64,000 bases of DNA, from positions 124,001 through 188,000 of the forward strand of contig NJBM01000004.1 in the NCBI GenBank assembly GCA_005223045.1, in the 5' to 3' direction. The translations under genes were made by a program, and so were the position numbers. Origin of the DNA: Planctomycetes bacterium B3_Pla. Its GTDB lineage: Bacteria; Planctomycetota; Phycisphaerae; Sedimentisphaerales; Anaerobacaceae. Shown here in pieces: positions 45,479 through 54,626 of the stretch (the first letter of the stretch is position 1; each line of letters opens with the position of its first letter). The notes under the pieces are model-generated. The model made no database searches. It saw only the letters and a program-made list of their open reading frames with translations, and had not been told where the DNA came from.

Positions 45479-46627
45479 ATGCGAATTTGTCTTGCAGCAA
45501 TATTGACGTTGGGAGTTTGTATAGGTTGTGGTCAGGGCGGATCCGCAACGAGCGCGGGAGCGGGAAAGAATAATCCGAAACAGTTGCCTGATATCGTGGG
45601 GGTGACACACGTCGATGGCAAGTATCATTTGACCGACAAGGATTTTTTGAACGAGGGGGCCGATCAGATTCTGGCTTTGGGCTCACGTGTTATCAAGGTC
45701 TGGTTTCACAATCCACCCAAGTCGTACTCTTTCAATTCGCAGTGGCTGCCCATGCCGAGCATGGTTGAAACCGCTCGGTCACCTTACTTCAGGAAACTTT
45801 TTGATAAGCCCTTTACTACGTACATTATGATGTGCTTTTCGAAGGGCAGAGGCGCCGGCTACTGGAGTAACGGCATAACCGCCGAGCAGGAACTGGACGA
45901 GCAACGGCAGTTTTATGAACTGGCCAAATACCTGCTGACCACCTATAGGCAAACCGGCAAGACTTTTGTCTTACAGCACTGGGAGGGCGACTGGCTGATT
46001 CGAGCAAGTTACAATGGGAATGTTGATCCGACGCCGGAGGCTATAAAAGGTATGATAGGCTGGCTCAACGCCCGGCAGGCAGGCGTGAACCAGGCCAGAG
46101 AAGAGGTTGCTCCCGATGGGGTCCATGTGTACCACGCGGCCGAGGTGAACCGTGTCGTTGCCTCAATGAAGGAAGGAAAGCCCAATTTGGTGAATACTGT
46201 TCTACCTTACACGAAATTGGATCTGGTTTCCTATTCGGCGTGGGATGCGACGACCGTATATGCGAAAGATCCGAACGTGTTCCGCGAGGCGCTGGATTAT
46301 ATAGCCGCGAATATGCCGGACAGCCCCGCTTTTGGAAATCGCAACGTATATGTGGGCGAGTTTGGAATTCCTGCGAACGAACATCCAGCCGAGCGAATCC
46401 GGAGACTGGTTCCACATGTAGTGGAGACAGCCCGGAGTTGGGGATGTCCCTACATAGTTTATTGGCAACTGTACTGCAACGAGTTGAGTGCCCCTAAACA
46501 GACGCCGCCTGTGAGCAGCAATGATGCCGTCCGCGGCTTTTGGCTGATGCGGCCTGACGGGTCAAAGGCCTGGACATGGGACTATTTCTACGGACTCCTG
46601 AACTCGGACGCTCGGACGATACGTTGA
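45479..46627 (+). CDS. lipoprotein with glycoside-hydrolase-like TIM barrel
   Basis: The 382-residue product begins MRICLAAILTLGVCIGCGQGG, a probable lipoprotein signal ending at the Cys of IGC. The rest resembles clan GH-A TIM barrels: IKVWFHNPPKSYSF, FVLQHWEGDWLIRASYNG with a possible acid/base Glu, and VYVGEFGIPANEHPAERIRR with a possible nucleophile Glu near the C-terminal end of the barrel. The exact family is not recognised. GAGGG lies seven bases before ATG 45479. It is divergent from the HAD gene and convergent with the DUF2961 gene. Confidence 0.72.
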   Translation: MRICLAAILTLGVCIGCGQGGSATSAGAGKNNPKQLPDIVGVTHVDGKYHLTDKDFLNEGADQILALGSRVIKVWFHNPPKSYSFNSQWLPMPSMVETARSPYFRKLFDKPFTTYIMMCFSKGRGAGYWSNGITAEQELDEQRQFYELAKYLLTTYRQTGKTFVLQHWEGDWLIRASYNGNVDPTPEAIKGMIGWLNARQAGVNQAREEVAPDGVHVYHAAEVNRVVASMKEGKPNLVNTVLPYTKLDLVSYSAWDATTVYAKDPNVFREALDYIAANMPDSPAFGNRNVYVGEFGIPANEHPAERIRRLVPHVVETARSWGCPYIVYWQLYCNELSAPKQTPPVSSNDAVRGFWLMRPDGSKAWTWDYFYGLLNSDARTIR

Positions 46628-46646
46628 TTTTCAAGCTGTGCCGTGC

Positions 46647-48158
46647 TCAGTCGGGAGTGTAGTAGTAATATACCAGCGAAGAGTAATTGGCCGGCGTGTC
46701 GTTATGATTGCCGTGTTCGGTGGAAATGGTTATCGACTCTCGAAAGTGAATCTTACCGGGCCAGAAGCGATAGGCGGTAGTCGATCCGTTCACCTGGCCG
46801 AAAACGTCAATCAGACCTTCCGTCTTTGGCTGCCCAAACAGCGGCAGCGAATAAGGATTGGTCAGCCAGAAAGTGGACCAGCCGCCCTGATATTCGTCCT
46901 CGTGGCCCGTGCCGTGGAAACGCGGCTTCTCTTCGCCGTCGATGTAAATGCGCATATCGCCTTCCCACCATCGCTTTCGGTCGGGTTTTACAGGCTCGAC
47001 CGTCATGACCTGGCCGATGATCGCCCCGGCGCCTTTGTAGTCAAACAGGACATAGTCTCTCGACTCTGTGATTGGCCAGGCCTTGTTATACTTGGCGCCG
47101 AAGTATCCGATGGTTGTGCCTTCCTGCTCTTTCGGGAATTGATTTGTGTAGCCGATCTCGTAAAAGAAATCACCGCCGGATTCGTGGCTTCTGTTTACAA
47201 GAGTAATGCGTATCGCTTCTTTGAAAGGTATCGGCAGATAGCAGTAGTAAGTCCCGGAGCCGGACATTCCCACGAAGAGGCTCTTTACATCGGCTTCGCC
47301 GAGGCCCGATCCGAAGAATGGCCCGATAGGCACGTCCACGCCCGGTTGGGCCTGGTTATCGTAGAAAATCCTGAGAAAGACGTGATTCAAAGCATAAGTA
47401 TCCGGGGCGAAGAGTGGATTGATTTTGATGTATTGAACGGTCCCGCCCTGATTCAGAGACAGAAGTTCTTCTTCCGGAGGCTTTCCGCGAGAAGCGGCGG
47501 CAAGCGAGATCGTCTTGTGAACTGCGCGGGTCTCTTTGATGGCCGGCTTCGGATCGCTGCCGCAACGTTGGAACAGGTCTGTCAAATGTGAATAATCCAC
47601 CTGGTCCGTCCAGGATTTGAGCGGGGCATTCTTGTACAACTGGTAATAGACATTGTAAAAGCCGGCGGCTTTTTCGGTTGTGACTTTGAGATGCCGGGCG
47701 AACGGTATCGGCGCCGAGCAGCTAAAGCCGCCGCTGGATATGAAAGAGTGAGTCACCAGGGGGTAAACAAAAGGTTTGTGCATGCTGCTGAAGAATTCTC
47801 CGGCATCGCACTCGATACGCGGATTTTTTTCGCCGTCAAAATAGAACCTGATCTTGCCCCAATGTAAATTGCGTCCGCTGCCGGTGAACCAGAAGTTGTA
47901 GATGCAGCCGGGGCCGTCTTCTTCGAAGATGACGTGCTCGCCTTTGTCGTCTATATAGAGCTGCGAATAAGTTCCTCGAAAGCCATCGTCATTGCCGCCT
48001 GTTCGGTCGTAGCTGGAAAGGTAATGTGACTCGACGTTGGAATACATGTACGGCAGCAAAGAAAGATCGTCGTAGAATTCCATCCCAACGGGCTGAGCAT
48101 GAACATTGCAAGTCAACACAACCGGGAAGACGACAAGGCCGAAGATTCTATTATACAT
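46647..48158 (-). CDS. secreted DUF2961 (GH172-type) protein
   Basis: This 503-residue protein has a signal peptide (to about residue 21). The DUF2961 fold is marked by DGFRGTYSQLYIDDKGEHVIFEEDGPGCIYNFWFTG, KIRFYFDGEKNPRIECDAGEFF, FSCSAPIPFARHLKV and, in the second half, MRIYIDGEEKPRFHGTGHEDEYQGGWSTF. Characterised members of GH172 act on difructose dianhydride or as arabinofuranosidases. The presence of acidic residues in EDGPGC and GTGHEDE is consistent with an active enzyme. AGGTG precedes ATG 48158. Confidence 0.87.
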   Translation of the reverse strand: MYNRIFGLVVFPVVLTCNVHAQPVGMEFYDDLSLLPYMYSNVESHYLSSYDRTGGNDDGFRGTYSQLYIDDKGEHVIFEEDGPGCIYNFWFTGSGRNLHWGKIRFYFDGEKNPRIECDAGEFFSSMHKPFVYPLVTHSFISSGGFSCSAPIPFARHLKVTTEKAAGFYNVYYQLYKNAPLKSWTDQVDYSHLTDLFQRCGSDPKPAIKETRAVHKTISLAAASRGKPPEEELLSLNQGGTVQYIKINPLFAPDTYALNHVFLRIFYDNQAQPGVDVPIGPFFGSGLGEADVKSLFVGMSGSGTYYCYLPIPFKEAIRITLVNRSHESGGDFFYEIGYTNQFPKEQEGTTIGYFGAKYNKAWPITESRDYVLFDYKGAGAIIGQVMTVEPVKPDRKRWWEGDMRIYIDGEEKPRFHGTGHEDEYQGGWSTFWLTNPYSLPLFGQPKTEGLIDVFGQVNGSTTAYRFWPGKIHFRESITISTEHGNHNDTPANYSSLVYYYYTPD

Positions 48159-48276
48159 ATTTCACCTCTGATTTTCGATTGTAAATCGAACTTGATTGAC
48201 GCTCAGCATACCAAGTCCGGCCTGAAATGCAACTGTTCTGATTGAGTTCGGCAGGGCATCGATCTGTTGAAATCAC

Positions 48277-48305
48277 TTGACACTACGGTGTTGGTGAATT
48301 AACCT
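48277..48305 (+). promoter_or_regulatory. predicted promoter upstream of the metallohydrolase gene
   Basis: Consensus TTGACA (48277-48282), 17-nt spacer, TAACCT (48300-48305), about 53 nt before ATG 48358 in the divergent intergenic region. Confidence 0.45.
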
Positions 48306-48357
48306 GTGCAACCGATCCGGAATTAAAGTTTGCTCGGGGCAAAGCAGGAGGCTTATT

Positions 48358-49986
48358 ATGTCAAGGCGTGCTTCTAAAGCGGTATTCGTGCTCATGTCGA
48401 TGGTGGTCTGCGGCGCATGCCCGGCGGCGAATGCTGTTATCTTGAAGGGCGAGGTCGTTGACGCCGATACGGACCAGCTACTCGCTCACAGGATTTACAT
48501 ACGCGGCGATAACGGAAAATGGTATTTCCCCAAATCCGCTTCACCCGATGGCTCAACGGTTGTTTACGAAAAGCAGAGGGGCAGTAACGATTCGATGGAG
48601 ATGCACACTACGCTTTCTGCGCATCCGTTTGCTGCCGAACTGCCCTCGGGCCGATACACCGTCACTGTCGAGCGCGGCAAGGAATACTTTCCCGTCACCA
48701 GAACGGTGACTGTCGGTACAGAACCTGTTGGATTGACAATCGAACTCAAACGCTGGATCGACATGGCCCGGCTTGGCTGGTTCTCGGGTGATACGCACGT
48801 GCACCGAACGTTGGAAGAATTGCCCAACGTACAGCTTGCCGAAGACTTGAACGTTTCGTTTCCCCTGCTGTACTGGGTCACCAAGGGTTTTCAACCACCA
48901 GGCACCGGCGACAAAACGACCGGCGATAAGATTCAGCCGCGACTGATTTCCATCGATCCGACACATGTCATCTATCCGCTGAACACCGAATACGAGATTT
49001 TCACCGTGAACGGCAAGCGACATACGCTCGGAGCGTTTTTTGTGCTCAATCACAAGTCTGTTTTCCAGGAGGGGGTTCCGCCGGTCGCTTCCATCGCCGC
49101 CAAGAGCAGACGGCAGGGCGGATTGCTCGAATTGGACAAGCACAACTGGCCCTGGTCCATGATGCTCGTGCCGGTCATGGGCATCGATCTGTTCGAGTTG
49201 AGCAACAACCACGTGTGGCGCACGGAGTTTGGCTTCACGAGATTCAGCGAGGCGCCGCCTGCATTCATGAACGTCGAGACTGATTCACAGGGCTTTACCG
49301 AGCGGGGCTGGATCGAATACGGGTTCCAGAACTACTACACTCTGCTGAACTGCGGATTCCGTCTGCGCCCGACGGCGGGAACGGCGTCAGGCGTGCATCC
49401 TGTTCCCCTTGGATTTGGCAGGGTCTATGTGAAGCTCAAGGATGGTTTCGATTACGACGCGTGGATGCAGGGGCTGGATGAGGGCCGCAGCTTTGTCACA
49501 ACAGGTCCGATGCTGTTCGTGACCGTCAACAATTTTGATGCGGGACACGTATTCAAGCAGGCCGGCCGGAGCGCTGCGATCTATTCGGTTGCCGGTACGG
49601 CGCAGAGTATCCACCCCCTGGAACGCATAGAGGTTGTGGTCAACGGGCGGGTCGCCAAAACTGTTCCGGCCAGAAGCAGAAAGATGCCTTCGGGCGCTTA
49701 TTCCTGCAAAATCAACGAAAAGATAAATGTTGCATCCTCTTGCTGGCTGGCGGTTCGTTGTTTCGAGCGGCGGCCTGACGGGCGCTGCCGTTTTGCACAC
49801 ACGGGTCCATTTCACGTGGAGGTCGAGGGCAAGCCGCTAAGGCCTCGCAAGGAGGAGATCGATTTCCTAATCAAGCGGATGCAGGATCAGATTAAGCGCA
49901 ATGAGGGTGTCTTGCCTGAGGACGCACTCGGCGAATATCACCAGGCTTTGGAGATATATAGAAAAATCGCTCGCACGGCTAAGTAG
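48358..49986 (+). CDS. secreted CehA/McbA-type metallohydrolase
   Basis: The 542-residue protein has a signal peptide (about 1-26). A beta-sandwich region follows (about 28-135; VILKGEVVDADTDQLL...). The PHP-like metal site starts with WFSGDTHVHRTLEE (near residue 141), followed by HNWPWSMMLVPVMGIDLFELSNNHVW. The C-terminal segment ends in a helix (EIDFLIKRMQDQIKRN). CehA-like proteins include carbaryl esterase, but the name says little about the substrate here. In this polysaccharide region an ester or phosphoester of a sugar is possible. CAGGAGG precedes ATG. Confidence 0.82.
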   Translation: MSRRASKAVFVLMSMVVCGACPAANAVILKGEVVDADTDQLLAHRIYIRGDNGKWYFPKSASPDGSTVVYEKQRGSNDSMEMHTTLSAHPFAAELPSGRYTVTVERGKEYFPVTRTVTVGTEPVGLTIELKRWIDMARLGWFSGDTHVHRTLEELPNVQLAEDLNVSFPLLYWVTKGFQPPGTGDKTTGDKIQPRLISIDPTHVIYPLNTEYEIFTVNGKRHTLGAFFVLNHKSVFQEGVPPVASIAAKSRRQGGLLELDKHNWPWSMMLVPVMGIDLFELSNNHVWRTEFGFTRFSEAPPAFMNVETDSQGFTERGWIEYGFQNYYTLLNCGFRLRPTAGTASGVHPVPLGFGRVYVKLKDGFDYDAWMQGLDEGRSFVTTGPMLFVTVNNFDAGHVFKQAGRSAAIYSVAGTAQSIHPLERIEVVVNGRVAKTVPARSRKMPSGAYSCKINEKINVASSCWLAVRCFERRPDGRCRFAHTGPFHVEVEGKPLRPRKEEIDFLIKRMQDQIKRNEGVLPEDALGEYHQALEIYRKIARTAK

Positions 49987-50047
49987 CTGTGCAAGAGCGA
50001 CGGCAAGTATGTGCGCACTAGCGCAGGAAAGAAAGGAGAATTGACTG

Positions 50048-51010
50048 ATGAATCGTTCTGTGAGCTTGAAATGTTTGGTTGTGTTGGTTTGTATGGTGAA
50101 CAGTCTCTGGGCCAAACCTTTTATGGGCCGGTACAAAGGGACGTTCTACCCCGACAATAAGGTAACGATGGATGCAACTGCTACGGTTGTCGACGAAGGC
50201 GATGGTGACTATCGTATCAATATTCACGCGATCTCCGACGACCCCACACTCGAAAGCGCGCACATCGAGATCATGGGAAGAGAATTCGGCCCGCAGGTCC
50301 ATCTTTCCTCGCGAGCGGGTGGTTACGATTGGAGGGGCGAGATCCAAAACGGCCGGTTAGCAGCCAGAAGTCACTACGGGCAACACTTCGAGCTGGAAAA
50401 GATCGAAAGCAAATCCCCCCGCGCCGGCGCGAAACCTCCGGAAGGAGCCGTGATATTGTTGCCTTACAAGGCCGGGACAAAGCCTGATCTGAGCGGTTGG
50501 ACAAATAGCGAGTGGAAGGCCCGTGACAATGGCAGCATGGAAAGCGCCAAGGGCAAGGGAGCGAACAAGACCAAACGAGAGTTCAGCGACATCAAGCAGC
50601 TTCACGTCGAATTCAAACTCCCTCTCGAACCGCATGGACGCGGCCAGCACAGAGCCAACAGCGGCGTATATGTAATCGATGCATACGAGGTGCAGGTGCT
50701 GGACTCGTTCGGGCTTGTACATACTTCGGGCGATTGCGGAGGACTCTACGGTCTCGCTCGCGCCAAAATCAATGTGTGCCTGCCGCCCCAGACCTGGCAG
50801 ACGTATGACATTACCTTTCGTGCCCCTCGGCTGGACGATAACGGCAACGTAAAAGAGCTGCCGCAAATCACAGTGATTTTCAACGGCGTGAAGATTCATG
50901 ACAGACAGGAAATCCCCAAGCGCAGGCATCGAACCAGAGGACCGATTCAGCTTCAGGACCACGGCCACAACATCCAGTTCAGAAATATCTGGCTTGTCGA
51001 GGGACAGTAA
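50048..51010 (+). CDS. secreted DUF1080 (3-keto-disaccharide hydrolase-like) protein
   Basis: The 320-residue protein carries a signal peptide (MNRSVSLKCLVVLVCMVNSLWA). A small N-terminal domain of unknown type (about 23-120) and a C-terminal DUF1080 domain (about 130-320) follow. The latter has LHVEFKLPLEPHGRGQHRANSGVYV, a VQVLDSFG segment, WQTYDITFRAPRLDDNGNVK, and GPIQLQDHGHNIQFRNIWL at the end. It follows the metallohydrolase gene by 61 nt with AAAGGAG upstream and probably forms one operon with the SASA esterase. Confidence 0.85.
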   Translation: MNRSVSLKCLVVLVCMVNSLWAKPFMGRYKGTFYPDNKVTMDATATVVDEGDGDYRINIHAISDDPTLESAHIEIMGREFGPQVHLSSRAGGYDWRGEIQNGRLAARSHYGQHFELEKIESKSPRAGAKPPEGAVILLPYKAGTKPDLSGWTNSEWKARDNGSMESAKGKGANKTKREFSDIKQLHVEFKLPLEPHGRGQHRANSGVYVIDAYEVQVLDSFGLVHTSGDCGGLYGLARAKINVCLPPQTWQTYDITFRAPRLDDNGNVKELPQITVIFNGVKIHDRQEIPKRRHRTRGPIQLQDHGHNIQFRNIWLVEGQ

Positions 51011-51042
51011 ATCATATCGTTACCAGAATTGAGGACAAACTA

Positions 51043-51993
51043 ATGGTAAGCAGAGAACTTCTTCGAGTGCTGGCCGTGCTGATCCTCGCGCACGCGGCAC
51101 ATGCGGGTCAGACAGGCAGAAGTCCGGTGAAAGTATTTATCCTGGCAGGGCAGTCGAACATGGAGGGACACGGGATAATCAAGAGCGATCCCGGAAGGAA
51201 TAAAGGACGGGGGAGCCTGGAGTACCTGGTCAACAGTCCCGCCACTGCGAAGCGCTACGAGCATCTTGTGGATGACGAGGGCCGGTGGGTCGTACGCGGC
51301 GATGTGTGGATTTGGTATCTTGATCGCAAAGGCGGGCTTACCGCCGGCTTCGGGGCGCGGAACGATCGCGTAGGCCCGGAGCTTCAGTTCGGACATGTGA
51401 TGGGCGATTATTTCGAGAACCAGGTGCTGTTGATCAAAACCGCCTGGGGCGGCAAATCTCTGGCGAAGGATTTTCGTCCGCCGAGTTCCGGCGGCGAGGT
51501 CGGGCCGTACTATACTGAGATGATAAAGCGCGTCAAGGATGTGCTGGCCGATCTCAAGGAGCATTTTCCGGATTATGACGGCCGGGGCTGTGAGCTTGCA
51601 GGCTTAGGCTGGCATCAGGGCTGGAACGACCGCGTTAAGCAGGCCTTCAACGACGAGTATGAGAAGAACCTCGCCAATTTCATCCGGGATGTGCGGAAGG
51701 ACCTGGGGGTCAAAGACCTGCCGGTCGTTATCGCAGAGACGGGGATGAGCGGCTATGAGGAGAGGCACCCGCGGGCGTTGTCGCTGATGCGCGCCCAGGC
51801 GGCGGTTGCCAAATACGATGAGTTCAAAGGTGATGTGGCTTTTGTCGGGACCAAGGATTTCTTTCGGCCGAAGGAAGCTTCGCCGTCAGGCCAGGCGTAC
51901 CACTGGAATACCAACGCAGAGACCTATTTCCTGATCGGCAACGGCATGGGCGAGGCGATGCGGCGGCTACACGAATCTGCCTCATCAAAATAA
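51043..51993 (+). CDS. secreted sialate O-acetylesterase-type (SASA) carbohydrate esterase
   Basis: The 316-residue protein has a signal peptide (about 1-22) and an SGNH-like fold. The nucleophile block is VKVFILAGQSNMEGHG (Ser near residue 40). LLIKTAWGGKSLAKDFRPPS holds the Gly block, and GLGWHQGWND holds the conserved GWHQG with the Asn region. The late catalytic Asp/His region is represented by the segment around YHWNTNAETYFLIG. It probably removes acetyl groups from a polysaccharide. It is 32 nt after the DUF1080 gene. Confidence 0.87.
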   Translation: MVSRELLRVLAVLILAHAAHAGQTGRSPVKVFILAGQSNMEGHGIIKSDPGRNKGRGSLEYLVNSPATAKRYEHLVDDEGRWVVRGDVWIWYLDRKGGLTAGFGARNDRVGPELQFGHVMGDYFENQVLLIKTAWGGKSLAKDFRPPSSGGEVGPYYTEMIKRVKDVLADLKEHFPDYDGRGCELAGLGWHQGWNDRVKQAFNDEYEKNLANFIRDVRKDLGVKDLPVVIAETGMSGYEERHPRALSLMRAQAAVAKYDEFKGDVAFVGTKDFFRPKEASPSGQAYHWNTNAETYFLIGNGMGEAMRRLHESASSK

Positions 51994-52101
51994 TGACTTA
52001 AGAAATATTTTTTTCTGTGACCCTTGCGTTCTAATGTTTGGTGAAGTGACGAGCGAACGTTTGTTGACAAGAGGCAGTTTTTTTGTTCCAATGAAAGAGA
52101 A

Positions 52102-52695
52102 ATGCCGGAGTTTGACCGAGAAAAATTTGAAGAGTGTTGGAAAGCTACCGAGGTAATTCGAGAGTATCAGCGCATGCTCTTTACCTTCGGAGACATGGAG
52201 GTGCCGTATGTGCTCATCGCGGAACACGCCCATTTCAAGGACAGGGCGGTTGTAACCAGAGGGATAGTTATGCTTCGAAGGCCCCAGATACTGCTGCCTT
52301 CACAGTATGGCGGCCCCCAGTTTCAGGAAGGCTTTGAACATGCCGGCGTAATCCCTCCTGAAGCTGCGTTTCTGCTTAGATCGATGCAATTGCCGTATTC
52401 ACAGATTAGCAACAGGCCTGTTGCCAAGGAACACATGGAATATGGCAGCCTGCAAAGTGTGCTCGACCGATTCAACAACGAGATGGAAAACCGGGAGGAC
52501 ACGGAGACCGGACTGATTAAGGGAGTTTCCGACGGAGCGGATATATCGCTGATGAGGTATTCGCTGGGGCTGGCAATCAAATCGGCTCCGGGGAATGTGA
52601 AAGAATTTTTCGAGCACCTCAGGAGGCAAAGGGGCGAGCCTATCAGGCCCGATGAGAGGATCACGGACGAGGACATAAGAAAACTGTTCGGGTAG
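52102..52695 (+). CDS. conserved-looking soluble protein of unknown function
   Basis: The 197-residue protein starts MPEFDREKFEECWKATEVIREYQ. It has no signal or membrane segment, and its composition and codon use look like those of its coding neighbours. It has an alpha/beta first half (PYVLIAEHAHFKDRAVVTRGIVMLRRPQILLP) and a helical second half ending KLFG. No family is recognised. A TTGACA (52064-52069) lies about 33 nt upstream with only a weak TCCAAT 17 nt further on. Confidence 0.65.
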   Translation: MPEFDREKFEECWKATEVIREYQRMLFTFGDMEVPYVLIAEHAHFKDRAVVTRGIVMLRRPQILLPSQYGGPQFQEGFEHAGVIPPEAAFLLRSMQLPYSQISNRPVAKEHMEYGSLQSVLDRFNNEMENREDTETGLIKGVSDGADISLMRYSLGLAIKSAPGNVKEFFEHLRRQRGEPIRPDERITDEDIRKLFG

Positions 52696-52803
52696 ATTTT
52701 TTCGGACGATGCAACCAGGTGCATTTGGGCCTGTTTGAGCTTGATTCTTGAGGGGGATTTCCAAAGAAGGCTGGCGCGAGCACCTGCATTTTGCCTTTCC
52801 GGG

Positions 52804-52832
52804 TGGAAATTTTTGCCTAAATCTGCTATAAT
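52804..52832 (+). promoter_or_regulatory. predicted promoter of the aspartic-protease-like gene
   Basis: TGGAAA (52804-52809), 17-nt spacer, perfect TATAAT (52827-52832), 20 nt before the ATG at 52853. Confidence 0.5.
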
Positions 52833-52852
52833 AATAGGTGTTGACGGTAAAG

Positions 52853-54481
52853 ATGAAAAGAATGAGAACACACAACTCAAATCGGGGCTGGTTTGTCTTG
52901 TTGTTTGTCGTCGTGTCCTTGACTTCTGTCGCTTCGGCGGCTCGTGACGGCTGGCGACGGCAAGAAGTCGATTGGCGCGTAACCGGCGGCGGCCGTATAA
53001 GGGCCATCAGGTATCCTCAAGGAGAGGAACCGCCGCTGCTGTACGAAGAGGCAGGGCCGCAGGCCGGAAATGTGCGCAGAATAGCCCTGCGGACCAATGA
53101 CTCGTTGTTCGGCTTGCTTTCCGTGCCGGCGGTTACAGTGAATGTTATCGACTCTCCGCCGATAGCCGGGTTTGTGCCCCGGATTGCCGTTGCCGTCACG
53201 GACAAGCGTTCCGACGATTTCGATTGGGCCGCTGAAGCGCACATGTCGGTTGTCGGCAGGCATCTGACGGACAGCCCGGAAACTAACTTTGCAATCGGTC
53301 TGTTCGACACGGGCGCCAGTGTGAACTTGATCGGCTACGAGGCGGCAAACCGCACAGGCATTTATGCCGCCGACCTGCTGACGCCAAGTGTTATCGAACT
53401 GATTGGCGCAACGAACTCGGTTCTTGCCCGGGTGAGCCAGCCGTTAGCGGTTTTTATAGACGGACTGGCGGCGATTGACGCCAACGGGATGACTTTGGAC
53501 GATTCGAGCATGGTCGGCCAGAGCAACGTTTCGGTTGTGGTCGGCGAGGAGCCGCCGATTGGCAAGCCTGATCTGCCGACCGCCATAGGCTCGCCAATGA
53601 GCGCGAACTTCGTGACGGTCATCAACAACGACAGCCCGATCACGATAACTTATGACGGCAACGATCTTGAGTCGCCGGACATACGATTTTACAGCCACGA
53701 TGATTTGCGGATACCTAATTACGCTAACCGGATACCGCTGAATCTCATCCCCTCCGGCGCGATCAACGTGCAGTACATCCCGGATCTTGAGGCGATTATG
53801 GAGTTCGTCTTCCAGCCTGGCAGTCCCTCTACGATCGTGGGGAATCTGGCTCAGAGCCTGTTCTTCGTTAACAGTGTTGACATCGAAGATGAGACCAACA
53901 GTGCGATTGACAAGCAGCGTTTTATGGTGGATACGGGCGCCCAGGTTACGGTGATTAGCTCAGGTGTCAGCTCCCGTCTCGGCCTGGATCCGGCTAACCC
54001 GGACTTTGAAATTGATATCCAGGACGTCACGGGCGAGATAACCGTCGAGCCGGGCTTTTATGTCGATTCACTCCAAATACCCGCGCTCGGTGATTGGCTC
54101 AGCTTCACAAATGTCCCTGTTGTGCTTCTCGATGTCGGTTCACCGGAGGGCGGCACGCTCGACGGTATAATCGGCATGAATCTCTTTGTGAATTTCAATC
54201 TCGTTCTGCGGGGCGGCGGCCTCCTCGGTCAGGATCCTCCATCCCTGGAATACGAACTTATTCAATGGTCTATCACGGGCGATATCGCACCTGAAGGCGG
54301 TGATGGAATTGTGGACTTCAGGGACTTTGCCGCACTGGCAAACGCCTGGCTGGCGACCTCAACCTCTGACAACTGGAACCCGGAGGCCGACCTGGCGCCG
54401 CCGGAGCATCCTGACGGCGTAATCGACCTCGAAGATATCATCGTGATGGCCGAGCACTGGCTCGATTCTGGCTCGCCGTAA
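52853..54481 (+). CDS. secreted two-lobed aspartic-protease-like protein with dockerin-like C-terminus
   Basis: The 542-residue product has a signal peptide (about 1-30). Two retropepsin/pepsin-type active-site loops follow: FDTGASVNLIG (Asp near residue 152) and VDTGAQVTVIS (Asp near 360). Each is followed at a distance by a hydrophobic-Gly element (TAIGSPM near 244; LDGIIGMNLF near 437). That is the arrangement of a pepsin-like enzyme in one chain, which is rare in bacteria. The C-terminal 70 residues contain two EF-hand-like calcium loops, GDGIVDFRDFAALANAWL and HPDGVIDLEDIIVMAEHWL, as in planctomycete dockerin-like modules. ATG 52853 is the first ATG; TTG 52838 is also in frame. Confidence 0.8.
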   Translation: MKRMRTHNSNRGWFVLLFVVVSLTSVASAARDGWRRQEVDWRVTGGGRIRAIRYPQGEEPPLLYEEAGPQAGNVRRIALRTNDSLFGLLSVPAVTVNVIDSPPIAGFVPRIAVAVTDKRSDDFDWAAEAHMSVVGRHLTDSPETNFAIGLFDTGASVNLIGYEAANRTGIYAADLLTPSVIELIGATNSVLARVSQPLAVFIDGLAAIDANGMTLDDSSMVGQSNVSVVVGEEPPIGKPDLPTAIGSPMSANFVTVINNDSPITITYDGNDLESPDIRFYSHDDLRIPNYANRIPLNLIPSGAINVQYIPDLEAIMEFVFQPGSPSTIVGNLAQSLFFVNSVDIEDETNSAIDKQRFMVDTGAQVTVISSGVSSRLGLDPANPDFEIDIQDVTGEITVEPGFYVDSLQIPALGDWLSFTNVPVVLLDVGSPEGGTLDGIIGMNLFVNFNLVLRGGGLLGQDPPSLEYELIQWSITGDIAPEGGDGIVDFRDFAALANAWLATSTSDNWNPEADLAPPEHPDGVIDLEDIIVMAEHWLDSGSP

Positions 54482-54553
54482 GCGTTTCGGATTTGGATGC
54501 GAGAGACTCCGGCACGCGGGCATCGTTCTTTCGGCACATAGTCAGGCGATTGT

Positions 54554-54582
54554 TTGACTTTATCCTGCCCTGCAAATATCAT
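54554..54582 (+). promoter_or_regulatory. predicted promoter of waaA
   Basis: TTGACT (54554-54559), 17-nt spacer, TATCAT (54577-54582), 45 nt before ATG 54627. Confidence 0.5.
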
Positions 54583-54626
54583 GTGTTGACTATTATTTTC
54601 GTTTAGTCCTCTATTAGGTTGACCGG

